This document shows, one piece after another, positions 52,755-62,124 of a stretch of 64,000 bases of DNA. This stretch comes from JABMMZ01 sp044341025 (GTDB lineage Bacteria > Bacteroidota > Bacteroidia > NS11-12g > UBA955). Within the stretch, counting starts at the first letter, position 1; each line of letters begins with the position of its first letter. The position numbers and the translations under genes are program-made. The notes beneath the pieces were generated by a model that was not told the origin of the DNA, did no database searches, and saw only the letters and a list, made by a program, of their open reading frames with translations. The DNA lies in assembly GCA_044341025.1 (NCBI GenBank), contig JBIISM010000001.1, positions 124,001-188,000 of the forward strand. The letters run 5' to 3'.

Positions 52755-54191
52755 ATGCAGGCAACATCATCAGACCCTTTTTCTTTGCTGACTTATTCTG
52801 ATGCTGTTAGCCGTGCATCTTCAATTCAGTATAAAGTAAAAAGCAAAGAAATGCCACCATGGCCGGTAAACAATGCCTACAAAAAATTTGCCCACGACAG
52901 AAGTTTAACCGATCAGGAAATCTCAACAATTGTTAAATGGGTTAACAATGGTTCGCCCGAGGGCAATTCAGCCAATGCACCTTCTCAGCCGGTTTACAAC
53001 ACTTCCTTACAAATCCCTTTCCCCGATTTAAAACTCAAAATCCCTACCTATACCATTCCGAATATTACCGAAGATTTGTACCGTTGCTTTGTGTTGCCAA
53101 CGGGTTTGAATGTTCAAAAATTTATAACTGGAATTGAAATTATTCCGGGCAACAGAAACATAGTACACCATGCCCAAGTTTTTTATGATACCACTGGAAA
53201 CAGCAGCATTCTTGATGCGGCAGATCCCAATCCTGGATATACATCAGCCGGGGGAATCGGTGTAAATAGTGCCGTTTTGTTGGGTACTTGGGTGCCGGGA
53301 TCAAGTCCAATTTTTGTGCCCAATGGTATGGGGAAGCGTTTGCCTTCAAATGCCAAAATAGTGGTTCAAATTCATTACCCTGAGTATGCTTCGGGGCAGG
53401 TGGACTCCAGTAAATTTAATTTTGTATTCACCTCAAATAATGTTAGGAATATTAGCGATGCAGCGGTTTTAAACCACAATTCAAATATGGTTAATGGGCC
53501 ATTGTTTATTCCTAAAAATACAGTTAAATCCTTTAGAGAAGAGTTTATTGCCCCTGCCAATGTCACCATTATAAGTCTAGGGCCACATGCTCATTTGTTG
53601 TGCAAGAGTTTGAAATCATATGGGATTACTTTAGCGGGCGATACCATTCCAATAATTGCTATCCCAGATTGGGATTTTCATTGGCAAGGTTTTTACAATT
53701 TTAAATCACCCATTAAAATCCCTGTAGGAACAAAGCTCATTGGGGAAGGCGTTTACGATAATACAGCAAACAATCCGCACAATCCCAATAGCCCGCCACA
53801 AGATGTTTCAGTAGGAGAGGCTACTACCGACGAAATGATGCTGTTTTATTTCTCGTTTTTATTGTATCAAAATGGAGATGAAAATATTGTAATTGATGGT
53901 TTAAATCACGCCAAGCACCATTTAAATTGTGTGTCTAATGACAAATCTTCGATAGAGACTGCTCAAGAAAGTGAATTCTTGGTGTTTCCAAATCCAAGCA
54001 ATAGAACAATAAATTTAAGTCTGTCTAATCTTGAGGCTTATACCATTCAAGTGTATGATGCAATGGGACAAACCATACTAAATGGTAATGATGTTAAAAC
54101 CATTGACACAGAAGCTTGGTCAAAAGGAATCTATTTCATTCACTTGAAATCAGGCGATAAAACCACCGTCAAAAAAATACTGATTCAATAA
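52755..54191 (+). CDS. Copper type II monooxygenase-like protein with T9SS sorting domain (5' end damaged)
   Basis: A 478-residue reading frame resembling PHM-like copper monooxygenases of Bacteroidota. Its first visible segment (DPFSLLTYSDAVSRASSIQY, EMPPWPVNNAYKKFAHDRSL) normally follows a cysteine-rich start that is lost here. Possible copper ligands are in PGNRNIVHHAQVFYD, VVQIHYPEY and SLGPHAHLLCKSL; DWDFHWQGFYNFKSPIKIP is also typical. It ends in a T9SS sorting domain (FLVFPNPSNRTINLSL to VKKILIQ). The signal peptide lies upstream beyond two in-frame stops, so the encoded protein may be non-functional, or translated only as a cytoplasmic remnant. Confidence 0.7.
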   Translation: MQATSSDPFSLLTYSDAVSRASSIQYKVKSKEMPPWPVNNAYKKFAHDRSLTDQEISTIVKWVNNGSPEGNSANAPSQPVYNTSLQIPFPDLKLKIPTYTIPNITEDLYRCFVLPTGLNVQKFITGIEIIPGNRNIVHHAQVFYDTTGNSSILDAADPNPGYTSAGGIGVNSAVLLGTWVPGSSPIFVPNGMGKRLPSNAKIVVQIHYPEYASGQVDSSKFNFVFTSNNVRNISDAAVLNHNSNMVNGPLFIPKNTVKSFREEFIAPANVTIISLGPHAHLLCKSLKSYGITLAGDTIPIIAIPDWDFHWQGFYNFKSPIKIPVGTKLIGEGVYDNTANNPHNPNSPPQDVSVGEATTDEMMLFYFSFLLYQNGDENIVIDGLNHAKHHLNCVSNDKSSIETAQESEFLVFPNPSNRTINLSLSNLEAYTIQVYDAMGQTILNGNDVKTIDTEAWSKGIYFIHLKSGDKTTVKKILIQ

Positions 54192-54202
54192 GAATTGAAA
54201 AT

Positions 54203-54234
54203 AAAAAAGGGATTAGCATGCTAATCCCTTTTTT
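54203..54234. terminator. Bidirectional terminator
   Basis: AAAAAAGGGATTAGC and its exact complement GCTAATCCCTTTTTT meet in the middle as a 30-bp palindrome. It separates the convergent monooxygenase-like gene and clpB. Confidence 0.9.
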
Positions 54235-54248
54235 ATGAATTCGAACTT

Positions 54249-56849
54249 TTACTTGCCTTCTCTAAAAACGATTTGATTTTCAATGGCATCAACTATTATG
54301 GTCTTTTCTTTGTTTATTTCACCACTCAATATTTGCTTAGATAATTCGTTTAAAACCTTTTTCTGAAGCACCCGTTTTAATGGTCTAGCACCAAATTGAG
54401 GGTCGTAACCTAATTGTGCTAGCCAGTCGACCGCTTCGTCTGTTATTTCAAGTTTAAAGCCTGCATCTTCAAGTTGTTTGATCATGCCATTCATTTGGAT
54501 TTTTACGATCTCATGAATGTTTTCTCTGCTCAATGGCTCAAACATGATTACTTCATCGATGCGGTTCAAAAACTCTGGTCTAATTGTGTTTTTAAGCACG
54601 GTGTACACTTCGCTTTTGGTTTTAGCAAGAACAGCCTCTTTGTTTTCGTCATTGAGGTCTTCAAAATTGTCTTGAATAATTTGCGAACCAATATTGCTGG
54701 TCATTATTACGATTGTGTTTTTGAAGTTAGTGGTTCTGCCTTTGTTGTCGGTTAAGCGGCCATCGTCTAGAACCTGCAATAGGATATTGAAAACATCAGG
54801 ATGGGCTTTCTCTATTTCATCCAAAAGAATGACAGAGTATGGTCTGCGTCTAACGGCTTCGGTTAATTGACCGCCTTCATCGTAACCAACATAGCCAGGA
54901 GGTGCTCCAATTAAACGACTCACTGTGTGTTTTTCTTGGTATTCACTCATGTCGATTCTCACCAAAGCATTCTCATCATTGAATAGAAAAGATGCCAAGG
55001 CTTTTGCCAATTCGGTTTTACCCACACCCGTTGTTCCAAGAAAAATAAAAGAGCCAATTGGTCTTTTAGGGTCTTGCAAACCAGCGCGGCTTCTTCGCAC
55101 GGCATCTGAGATGGCGGAAATTGCTTCTTCTTGACCAACCACCCTTTGGTGTAATTCTGCTTCCAAATGAATCAGTTTTTCGCGCTCACTTTGCAACATC
55201 CGATTTACAGGTATACCTGTCCATTTGCTAACAACTTCAGCAATGTCTTCAGCATCTACTTCCTCTTTTACCATTGGTTTATCGCCCTGAACTTCAATAA
55301 GTTTTTTCTGAAGGTCTATAACCTTGGCTTCAACTTCTTTAATCTTGCCATATCTAAGCTCAGCAACTTTTCCAAAGTCACCATTGCGTTCGGCTTGGTC
55401 AGCCTCGTTTTTGAAGTTGTCAATATCGGCTTTGGCGGCTTGTATTTGCTCAACTACTTCTTTTTCGCTTCTCCAACGGGCACTGATCGTATTTCTGTTT
55501 TCCGATAAATTGGCAAGCTCTTGATTGAGTTTGTCTAATTTGCCAGCATCATTTTCTTTTTTGATGGCCTCGCGTTCAATTTCAAGTTGCATGATTTTAC
55601 GGTTCATTTCATCCAACTCTTCCGGCAATGAATCAATTTCAATTCTGAGTTTAGCAGCAGCCTCATCCAATAAGTCTATAGCCTTATCGGGTAAAAAACG
55701 GTCGCTGATATAACGACTAGATAGTTCTACCGCATTTATAATTGCTTCGTCTTTTATGCGCACTTTGTGGTGAACTTCATAGCGTTCTTTAAGTCCGCGT
55801 AGAATTGAAATGGCATCTTGAATATCAGGTTCTTCAACCATTACTTTTTGAAAACGTCTTTCAAGCGCTTTGTCGTTTTCAATATATTTTTGGTATTCAG
55901 CGAGTGTGGTGGCACCTATGGCTTTAAGTTCACCTCTGGCCAAGGCAGGTTTTAAAATATTTGCGGCATCCATGGCGCCTTCACTTTTCCCGGCCCCAAC
56001 AAGTGTGTGAATTTCATCAATGAAGAGTACAATTTCACCATTGCTTTTGATGACTTCATTGACAACGGCTTTAAGTCTTTCCTCAAATTCCCCTTTGTAT
56101 TTAGCACCGGCTATTAGGGCACCCATGTCAAGAGAGAAAATGGTTTTTGATTTTAGGTTTTCAGGCACATCACCTTGAACAATACGACGGGCAAGACCTT
56201 CGGCAATAGCAGTTTTACCAACGCCAGGTTCACCAATTAGAACAGGATTGTTTTTGGTCCTACGGCTAAGAATTTGAAGAACCCTTCTTATTTCCTCGTC
56301 TCTTCCTATAACTGGATCCAATTTGCCTTTAGCTGCCATTTCATTGAGGTTGAGTCCGTATTTCTTTAGCGCATTGTATTGTTCTCCCCCCGATTGCGAT
56401 TGCACTTTAGAATCGCCTCTCAGTTCTTGGATGGCTTTTTTTGCATCATTGGATTTAATGCCAGCGTCTTTCATTAAGTTGCCAACGTTATCATTATTGT
56501 GTACAAGCGCAAGCAATAAGTGCTCGACTGAGACATATTCATCACCCATTTCCTTCATGAGTTTTTCGGCTTGCATGAGCGTATTGTTGGCGCTATTGGA
56601 GAGGTTAATAGAAGAATTCCCTGAAGTTATCTTAGGGAAACCATAGATTATTGCATCATTTGCTTGGATAACTCTTTGCAGATTTGCCCCAAGTTTACTA
56701 AACACAAACGATATAATTTCCTCATCGTTTTCAAAAATACCTTTTAAAATATGGGCATTTTCAATGCTTGGGTTTTGCAATTCAAATGCACTTTGTTGGG
56801 CACTTTGAACGCATGCTTGCGCTTTGATTGTGAATTTATTTATGTTCAT
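54249..56849 (-). CDS. clpB: ATP-dependent disaggregase ClpB
   Basis: ClpB, with DnaK, dissolves protein aggregates. The 866-residue protein has the double-Clp N-domain (NINKFTIKAQACVQSAQQS and SVEHLLLALV) and the first AAA+ module with Walker A GEPGVGKT at 206-213. A coiled-coil middle domain follows (LPEELDEMNRKIMQLEIERE and onward), and a second AAA+ module with GTTGVGKTELAKALA. The end lacks the ClpA-type IGF/ClpP loop, as in ClpB. The start MNINKF at 56849 matches the family; a start 12 codons upstream adds only a Gln/Asn-rich tail. No heat-shock promoter was recognised. Confidence 0.96.
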   Translation of the reverse strand: MNINKFTIKAQACVQSAQQSAFELQNPSIENAHILKGIFENDEEIISFVFSKLGANLQRVIQANDAIIYGFPKITSGNSSINLSNSANNTLMQAEKLMKEMGDEYVSVEHLLLALVHNNDNVGNLMKDAGIKSNDAKKAIQELRGDSKVQSQSGGEQYNALKKYGLNLNEMAAKGKLDPVIGRDEEIRRVLQILSRRTKNNPVLIGEPGVGKTAIAEGLARRIVQGDVPENLKSKTIFSLDMGALIAGAKYKGEFEERLKAVVNEVIKSNGEIVLFIDEIHTLVGAGKSEGAMDAANILKPALARGELKAIGATTLAEYQKYIENDKALERRFQKVMVEEPDIQDAISILRGLKERYEVHHKVRIKDEAIINAVELSSRYISDRFLPDKAIDLLDEAAAKLRIEIDSLPEELDEMNRKIMQLEIEREAIKKENDAGKLDKLNQELANLSENRNTISARWRSEKEVVEQIQAAKADIDNFKNEADQAERNGDFGKVAELRYGKIKEVEAKVIDLQKKLIEVQGDKPMVKEEVDAEDIAEVVSKWTGIPVNRMLQSEREKLIHLEAELHQRVVGQEEAISAISDAVRRSRAGLQDPKRPIGSFIFLGTTGVGKTELAKALASFLFNDENALVRIDMSEYQEKHTVSRLIGAPPGYVGYDEGGQLTEAVRRRPYSVILLDEIEKAHPDVFNILLQVLDDGRLTDNKGRTTNFKNTIVIMTSNIGSQIIQDNFEDLNDENKEAVLAKTKSEVYTVLKNTIRPEFLNRIDEVIMFEPLSRENIHEIVKIQMNGMIKQLEDAGFKLEITDEAVDWLAQLGYDPQFGARPLKRVLQKKVLNELSKQILSGEINKEKTIIVDAIENQIVFREGK

Positions 56850-57164
56850 AGGTTGTTGTTGATTCACATTCAAATTCATTTCCAAACACTAAAACACTGA
56901 AAAACTGTCTAAAACACTGACTTTTTGACGCTTATGCATCGATTTGTTTTTAAATTGGGTTCTTTAATTGCCAGTTTTGTCATAAAAGTCGATGAACTTT
57001 CCAATAGCATGCAATTGCACTTTTAGCGCTTTGCAAATCATTTGGCCAAGCAAGTTAAAAAAAAGGACATTACGGCCCTTTTTAGTTTCTTATTTTAACG
57101 TCGACAATTTGATTGGATTGGTCTATAGTCTTAATTGTGTGTTTTTTGTAATCGGAAAATCATG

Positions 57165-57172
57165 TAAGTTTG
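57165..57172 (+). promoter_or_regulatory. TAnnTTTG promoter -7 box for the dapB operon
   Basis: TAAGTTTG ends 7 nt before the dapB ATG at 57180. Confidence 0.5.
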
Positions 57173-57179
57173 CAGTAGT

Positions 57180-57908
57180 ATGGCAAAAAAGCTTAAGATT
57201 GCATTAATAGGCTACGGCAAAATGGGTAAAATGATTGAACAAATTGCGCTCGGTAGGGGGCATGACATCATTTGTACATTAAGCCATATGTCTAGTGCGA
57301 ACGATTGGAAAGCAATTTCAAAAGCAGATGTGGCAATTGAATTTACCAAGCCTGATTCCGCCGTAGAAAACATCAAAAAGTGCTTTGCCTCAAATGTTCC
57401 TGTGGTAGTCGGAACAACAGGTTGGTATGAAAAACTAGATGAAATAAAATCAATTTGTTTGAAGGACAAGCAAGCACTTGTGACCGCTTCGAATTTTAGC
57501 ATTGGTGTCAATTTGTTTTTTCATGTCAATAAAATTTTAGCACAAGCCATGGAGAATTTACCAGAGTACAATGTTGAAATCGAAGAAATTCACCATACCC
57601 AAAAACTAGATGCACCCAGTGGAACAGCCATAACCATTGCCGAAGGCATACTGTCTGAATTGCGCCGCAAAATAAATTGGAAACTCGATACAGAAATGAC
57701 TTCTGCTGCCGATTTGTCTATTAAGTCAATACGTACCGACGATGTTCCTGGAACCCACACAGTTAAATATTCTTCTTCTATCGATGATATTGAAATTAAA
57801 CACATCGCCCACAACCGATCTGGATTTGCTACAGGTGCAGTCGTTGCAGCTGAATGGCTTTCAGATAAAAAAGGCACTTTTAATATGAGTGACATCATCG
57901 GATTTTAA
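57180..57908 (+). CDS. dapB: 4-hydroxy-tetrahydrodipicolinate reductase
   Basis: DapB reduces the dihydrodipicolinate precursor to tetrahydrodipicolinate in the lysine/diaminopimelate pathway. The 242-residue protein has the NAD(P)H fold KIALIGYGKMGKMIE (GYGKMG at 11-16), VVVGTTGWYEKL, ASNFSIGVNLFFHVN, and the catalytic EIHHTQKLDAPSGTAI followed by GTHTVKYSSSIDDIEIKH and the C-terminal FATGAVVAAEWL. It is slightly shorter than the E. coli enzyme, as usual for Bacteroidota. It heads dapB-lepB-hutH with gaps of 11 and 4 nt. Confidence 0.96.
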   Translation: MAKKLKIALIGYGKMGKMIEQIALGRGHDIICTLSHMSSANDWKAISKADVAIEFTKPDSAVENIKKCFASNVPVVVGTTGWYEKLDEIKSICLKDKQALVTASNFSIGVNLFFHVNKILAQAMENLPEYNVEIEEIHHTQKLDAPSGTAITIAEGILSELRRKINWKLDTEMTSAADLSIKSIRTDDVPGTHTVKYSSSIDDIEIKHIAHNRSGFATGAVVAAEWLSDKKGTFNMSDIIGF

Positions 57909-57919
57909 TCAAAATAATA

Positions 57920-59650
57920 ATGAACCCAAGTAACCTAAATACATTTTTACTGATATACATTCCATTATATGTTTTAACCCATATAGGTTTGTTCTTACTC
58001 TTCAGAAAAGCAAACTCCAAATTGGCTTGGATGGCCTTTTTCCCTATTATTTGCTATTGGCCCTGGATAAAAATAACCGGTAGGCCAAAAACATGGATGA
58101 TTTGGGCACTATTGCCTGCGGCGGACGTAATTATTTGGTTTTCTTTGGTTATTGATCTAATGGAAAGCTATGGCAAATTTAAGTTTTGGGAACAAGTCTT
58201 AGGGGTAATTTTCCCATTCTATTTTTACAATCAAATTGCTTTAGATAAAAAGGTGGTTTTTTTAGGCGCTTCAAGAACGCCTGAATTTAGAAAAAAATAT
58301 ATTCCTGAAAAACGCGGCACCACCAGAGAATGGGCTGATGCTTTGTTTTTTGCCTTCGTTGTGGCTTACCTAATAAGAATGTTCCAATTGGAGCCGTATA
58401 AAATCCCAACGTCTTCGATGGAAGATAGTATGTTGGTGGGCGATTTCTTGTTCGTAAGCAAAATGAACTACGGACCTCGTTTCCCAATTACACCAATTGC
58501 TTTTCCTTTGGTACACCAAGATTTATTTGGTGCCCAAGCCTATACCGATGCAATCGAATTGCCCTATATGCGTTTGCCTGGCTTCCAATCGGTGAAACGC
58601 AATGACCCAATTGTCTTTAATGTGCCTTGGGATCAATATGACCAAACGCCCCGCCCTGTAGATAAAATGCAAAACTATGTAAAGCGTTGCGTTGGTCTTC
58701 CCGGCGATAAATTGGAATTAAAAAATGGTGTCTTGTTTATTAACGACGCAAAAGCCTATGCGCCGCCAAAAATGTTGCACAATTACTATGTAACTTTCAA
58801 GCCAATGTCTGCTGTTCCAACAGCCGAAACCTTAACCAAAGAATACGATATTTACGATTTCTTGTTGTTAAATGAACGCACCTACCGTATGGCTTTGAAT
58901 TTAGAAGATTTAGAAAAAATCAAATCTGATTTTCAAGTTGATTTGGTGAGACAGCAAGTTTCTCCGGCAAAAGGAAATTATTATTCTCCAGATGGTGTGG
59001 TTGAGTTTAACGCCATTATTAAAATGAAAGATGGTCAAAAACTAAATTATGAAGAGACCAAAAAACTTGGAATCTCATACAGTGAACCTCTTTCTGCTGA
59101 CTTAAAATATCTGCATGTGTTAATGGATGAGAATTATCTTAATCCAAGTAAATATGCTGAAATTCCTAAAATCGATTCTATAAAGGTTAAAACCCAATTG
59201 ACTTCGCCTTTAACCAATGTTTTCCCTGATAACATGGCAATTTATCCTTGGAACAAAGATTTTTATGGTCCAATCTATTTGCCGAAGGCCGGTGATAAAA
59301 TAAAAATCGATAAAAATAACTTCTATTTTTATGAGCGCGCCATTAAGATATATGAAGGCAATAGCAGTTTTGAATTGTTAGGAAGTACGCCATACATCGA
59401 TGGTAAGCCAATTGCAGAATACCAGTTTAAAATGGACTACTATTGGATGATGGGTGACAACCGCGACAATTCTCTTGACTCTCGTTTCTGGGGCTATGTG
59501 CCAGAAAATCATATTGTAGGTAAGCCTTTATTTGTTTTCTTTAGCATTCAATACAAACACGCAGAAATAGACCCGTCTCAACCTGGTAAACGCAAAGAAG
59601 ATGAGTTTGTAAAAGTGCGGTGGAATAGGATTTTTAAAGTGATCAAATAG
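57920..59650 (+). CDS. lepB: Signal peptidase I (large type)
   Basis: LepB removes signal peptides at the inner membrane. The 576-residue protein has several N-terminal membrane segments (residues 7-110 and 140-158), the catalytic serine in IPTSSMEDSMLVGDFLFVSK (Ser166) and the lysine in YVKRCVGLPGD (Lys255). The box E GDNRDNSLDSRFWGYVPENH lies far downstream, after an insertion of about 200 residues not found in E. coli LepB (324 aa). This large form is typical of Bacteroidota. It sits between dapB and hutH in one operon, 11 nt after dapB and 4 nt before hutH. Confidence 0.95.
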   Translation: MNPSNLNTFLLIYIPLYVLTHIGLFLLFRKANSKLAWMAFFPIICYWPWIKITGRPKTWMIWALLPAADVIIWFSLVIDLMESYGKFKFWEQVLGVIFPFYFYNQIALDKKVVFLGASRTPEFRKKYIPEKRGTTREWADALFFAFVVAYLIRMFQLEPYKIPTSSMEDSMLVGDFLFVSKMNYGPRFPITPIAFPLVHQDLFGAQAYTDAIELPYMRLPGFQSVKRNDPIVFNVPWDQYDQTPRPVDKMQNYVKRCVGLPGDKLELKNGVLFINDAKAYAPPKMLHNYYVTFKPMSAVPTAETLTKEYDIYDFLLLNERTYRMALNLEDLEKIKSDFQVDLVRQQVSPAKGNYYSPDGVVEFNAIIKMKDGQKLNYEETKKLGISYSEPLSADLKYLHVLMDENYLNPSKYAEIPKIDSIKVKTQLTSPLTNVFPDNMAIYPWNKDFYGPIYLPKAGDKIKIDKNNFYFYERAIKIYEGNSSFELLGSTPYIDGKPIAEYQFKMDYYWMMGDNRDNSLDSRFWGYVPENHIVGKPLFVFFSIQYKHAEIDPSQPGKRKEDEFVKVRWNRIFKVIK

Positions 59651-59654
59651 ATAA

Positions 59655-61124
59655 ATGTTCATAGAAGATATTCAGACCATTGAGCAGGTTGCTAAAGCGC
59701 TTGATTCAAATGCGAAAATCAGCATTGGAGAGGGTAGTAAAGCGGCAATATTAAAGTCATTTGCTTACATTAAGAACAAAATGGATTCAACTGATGCGGT
59801 GATATACGGCATCAATACTGGTTTTGGCTCACTTTGCAACACAACAGTTCCTCACAGTGAATTGCAACAACTTCAATACAATTTGCTGCGCTCACATGCC
59901 TGTGGAACAGGTGATTTGGTGCCCGAGAAAATCGTCAAATTGATTTTACTTTTAAAGGTAAAGTCTTTGTCATACGGCTACTCTGGTGTGCAATTGGAAA
60001 CGGTTCAATTGCTATTGGATTTATACAATTTAAACATTTTACCTGCTATTTACCAGCAAGGTTCATTGGGTGCTTCGGGCGATTTAGCCCCATTGTCGCA
60101 CATGAGTTTGCCTCTGATTGGAGAAGGTGAAGTATGGCAAAATGGTCAGATTGTTGAAGCTTTGCCGGTTTTAAAAGCCAACAATTTATATCCTGTGGTA
60201 TTAGGTCCCAAGGAAGGATTGGCTTTGATTAATGGCACTCAATTTATGCTGGCCTATGGCATTTGGTGTCAAATTCAAGCCGATAATATTTTACACCATT
60301 CCACTTTGATTGCTGCTTGTAGCATAGAATCATTTAATGCCCGCATTGAGCCATTTTTACCACATACCCACAGAATTAGGAAACAGAATGGTCAAATTGC
60401 TATCGCCCAAAAAATCAAGTCACTTTTAGACAGCAGTGATATGATTAAGGCTGATAAGCCAAGGGTTCAAGATCCTTATTCATTTAGATGTATTCCACAA
60501 GTGCATGGCGCCAGTATGGATGCATTAGCTTATACCAGCGGGATATTCGAGAATGAGTTAAATGCAGTAACCGACAACCCTAATATTTTCCCAGATGAAG
60601 ATATGGTCATAAGCGGAGGTAATTTCCATGGACAAACCCTCGCTTTGAGTTTAGATTTTGCCGCAATTGCCTTAGCTGAATTGGCTTCAATATCAGAGCG
60701 TAGAATTTATAAATTGATTTCAGGAGAAGCGGGTCTTCCTCCTTTTTTAGCCGATAACCCAGGGCTGGAAAGTGGTTTTATGATTGCCCAATATACCGCT
60801 GCTGGGATTGTGAGCCAAAACAAACAGTTGTGCACCCCGGCAAGTGTTGACAGTATTGTAAGCAGCAACGGACAAGAAGACCATGTTAGCATGGGCGCTA
60901 ATGCCGCGACCAAACTTTATAAAGTGATACAAAATGTGCAACAGGTATTGGCTATTGAAATGCTATTGGCCTCTAAAGCCATTGCTTATAGAAGACCTTT
61001 GAAATCATCGCCTGAAATCGAATCTTATGTTGCAGATTATACTTCTGTAATACCGACGGTGCAAGGTGATCAATATTTATCGCCTATTATGCGTGCTTCC
61101 AAAATAAAAATCTTCGGCCAATAG
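59655..61124 (+). CDS. hutH: Histidine ammonia-lyase
   Basis: HutH deaminates histidine to urocanate, step one of histidine breakdown. The 489-residue protein contains the MIO cofactor triad Ala-Ser-Gly at 140-142 in GSLGASGDLAPLSHM, plus YGINTGFGSLCNT, LLRSHACGTGD, KEGLALINGTQFMLA, PRVQDPYSFRCIPQVHG, VTDNPNIFPDE, and SGGNFHGQTLALSLD. It directly follows lepB (4-nt gap), an odd operon partner. The matching urocanate hydratase gene is about 14 kb upstream, so the pathway is not clustered. Confidence 0.96.
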   Translation: MFIEDIQTIEQVAKALDSNAKISIGEGSKAAILKSFAYIKNKMDSTDAVIYGINTGFGSLCNTTVPHSELQQLQYNLLRSHACGTGDLVPEKIVKLILLLKVKSLSYGYSGVQLETVQLLLDLYNLNILPAIYQQGSLGASGDLAPLSHMSLPLIGEGEVWQNGQIVEALPVLKANNLYPVVLGPKEGLALINGTQFMLAYGIWCQIQADNILHHSTLIAACSIESFNARIEPFLPHTHRIRKQNGQIAIAQKIKSLLDSSDMIKADKPRVQDPYSFRCIPQVHGASMDALAYTSGIFENELNAVTDNPNIFPDEDMVISGGNFHGQTLALSLDFAAIALAELASISERRIYKLISGEAGLPPFLADNPGLESGFMIAQYTAAGIVSQNKQLCTPASVDSIVSSNGQEDHVSMGANAATKLYKVIQNVQQVLAIEMLLASKAIAYRRPLKSSPEIESYVADYTSVIPTVQGDQYLSPIMRASKIKIFGQ

Positions 61125-61144
61125 TTTGTAATTTTGTTAAAACC

Positions 61145-62047
61145 ATGAATCTTCAAGAACTTGCTGTAAGCTATGAGAATTTAGACCTTTTGGCTTCTCA
61201 AGTAGTTGAAGGATTTATAACAGGTTTGCACAAAAGTCCTTTTCATGGTTTTTCGGTTGAGTTTGCTGAACACCGGCTTTACAATACGGGCGAATCAACC
61301 AAAAATATCGATTGGAAATTGTATGGGCGTACAGACAAATTGTTTGTAAAGCGTTTTGACGAGGAAACCAATTTGCGTTGCCATATATTAATGGATGTTT
61401 CCAGCAGCATGTATTATCCTGCAGAATCTAACATTAAAATTAAATTTGCGGCCCTGGCGGCGGCTGTTTTGGCCAACTTAATGCGCCATCAGCGGGATGC
61501 CGTTTCCTTAACCTGTTTTAACGACCAAGTGGTGTCGCAAACGGATGTTAAATCATCCACTTCCCATTACAGAACAATCATCATGCAATTGCAAAAAGTG
61601 TTGATGGAATCGCCGAAAAGCTCCAGCACCGATGTGTCTATTGTCATCAATGGAATTGCAGAACAAATTCACAGAAGAAGTTTGGTTGTGATTCTTAGCG
61701 ATATGTTTGAGAATACTGAGAACAACGATGCTTTGTTCAGTGCTTTGCAACATTTGAAATTTCGCAAACACGAAGTCATCGTTTTTCATATTACCGATGG
61801 AGAAACTGAGGGTAAATTTAATTTTGACAACAGACCCTATAAGTTTGTAGATTCTGAATCTGGAGACGAATTAAAATTGTATCCCGATGATGTTCGAGAT
61901 ATCTACTTGAAAAGAATGGCAAAATTTACCAATGAATTGAAGCTTAAATGCAACCAATACCGCATTGATTTTGTTGATGCTGATGCGCGCAAGTCTTTCG
62001 ATCAAATACTTTTGCCGTTTTTCGCCAAACGCAACAAAATGCGTTAA
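61145..62047 (+). CDS. DUF58 protein (von Willebrand A-like fold)
   Basis: A 300-residue soluble DUF58 protein. The N-terminus has VVEGFITGLHKSPFHGFSVE, then EHRLYNTGESTKNIDWKLYG, the DUF58 hallmark, and the vWA-like part with a MIDAS-type motif ILMDVSSSMYYP (DxSxS) and SLVVILSDMF. In many bacteria DUF58 genes sit beside a MoxR ATPase and other vWA genes (Bat operon); in this window the partners are absent. It lies 20 nt after hutH and may be co-transcribed. Likely a protein-binding adaptor; partner unknown. Confidence 0.88.
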   Translation: MNLQELAVSYENLDLLASQVVEGFITGLHKSPFHGFSVEFAEHRLYNTGESTKNIDWKLYGRTDKLFVKRFDEETNLRCHILMDVSSSMYYPAESNIKIKFAALAAAVLANLMRHQRDAVSLTCFNDQVVSQTDVKSSTSHYRTIIMQLQKVLMESPKSSSTDVSIVINGIAEQIHRRSLVVILSDMFENTENNDALFSALQHLKFRKHEVIVFHITDGETEGKFNFDNRPYKFVDSESGDELKLYPDDVRDIYLKRMAKFTNELKLKCNQYRIDFVDADARKSFDQILLPFFAKRNKMR

Positions 62048-62124
62048 GGCTGTTTAAAGTCAGTTTATAAAATATACATAGGTTTTTATTTTTTCCCTTT
62101 TTATTCATTAGGTTTGAACTTCCT

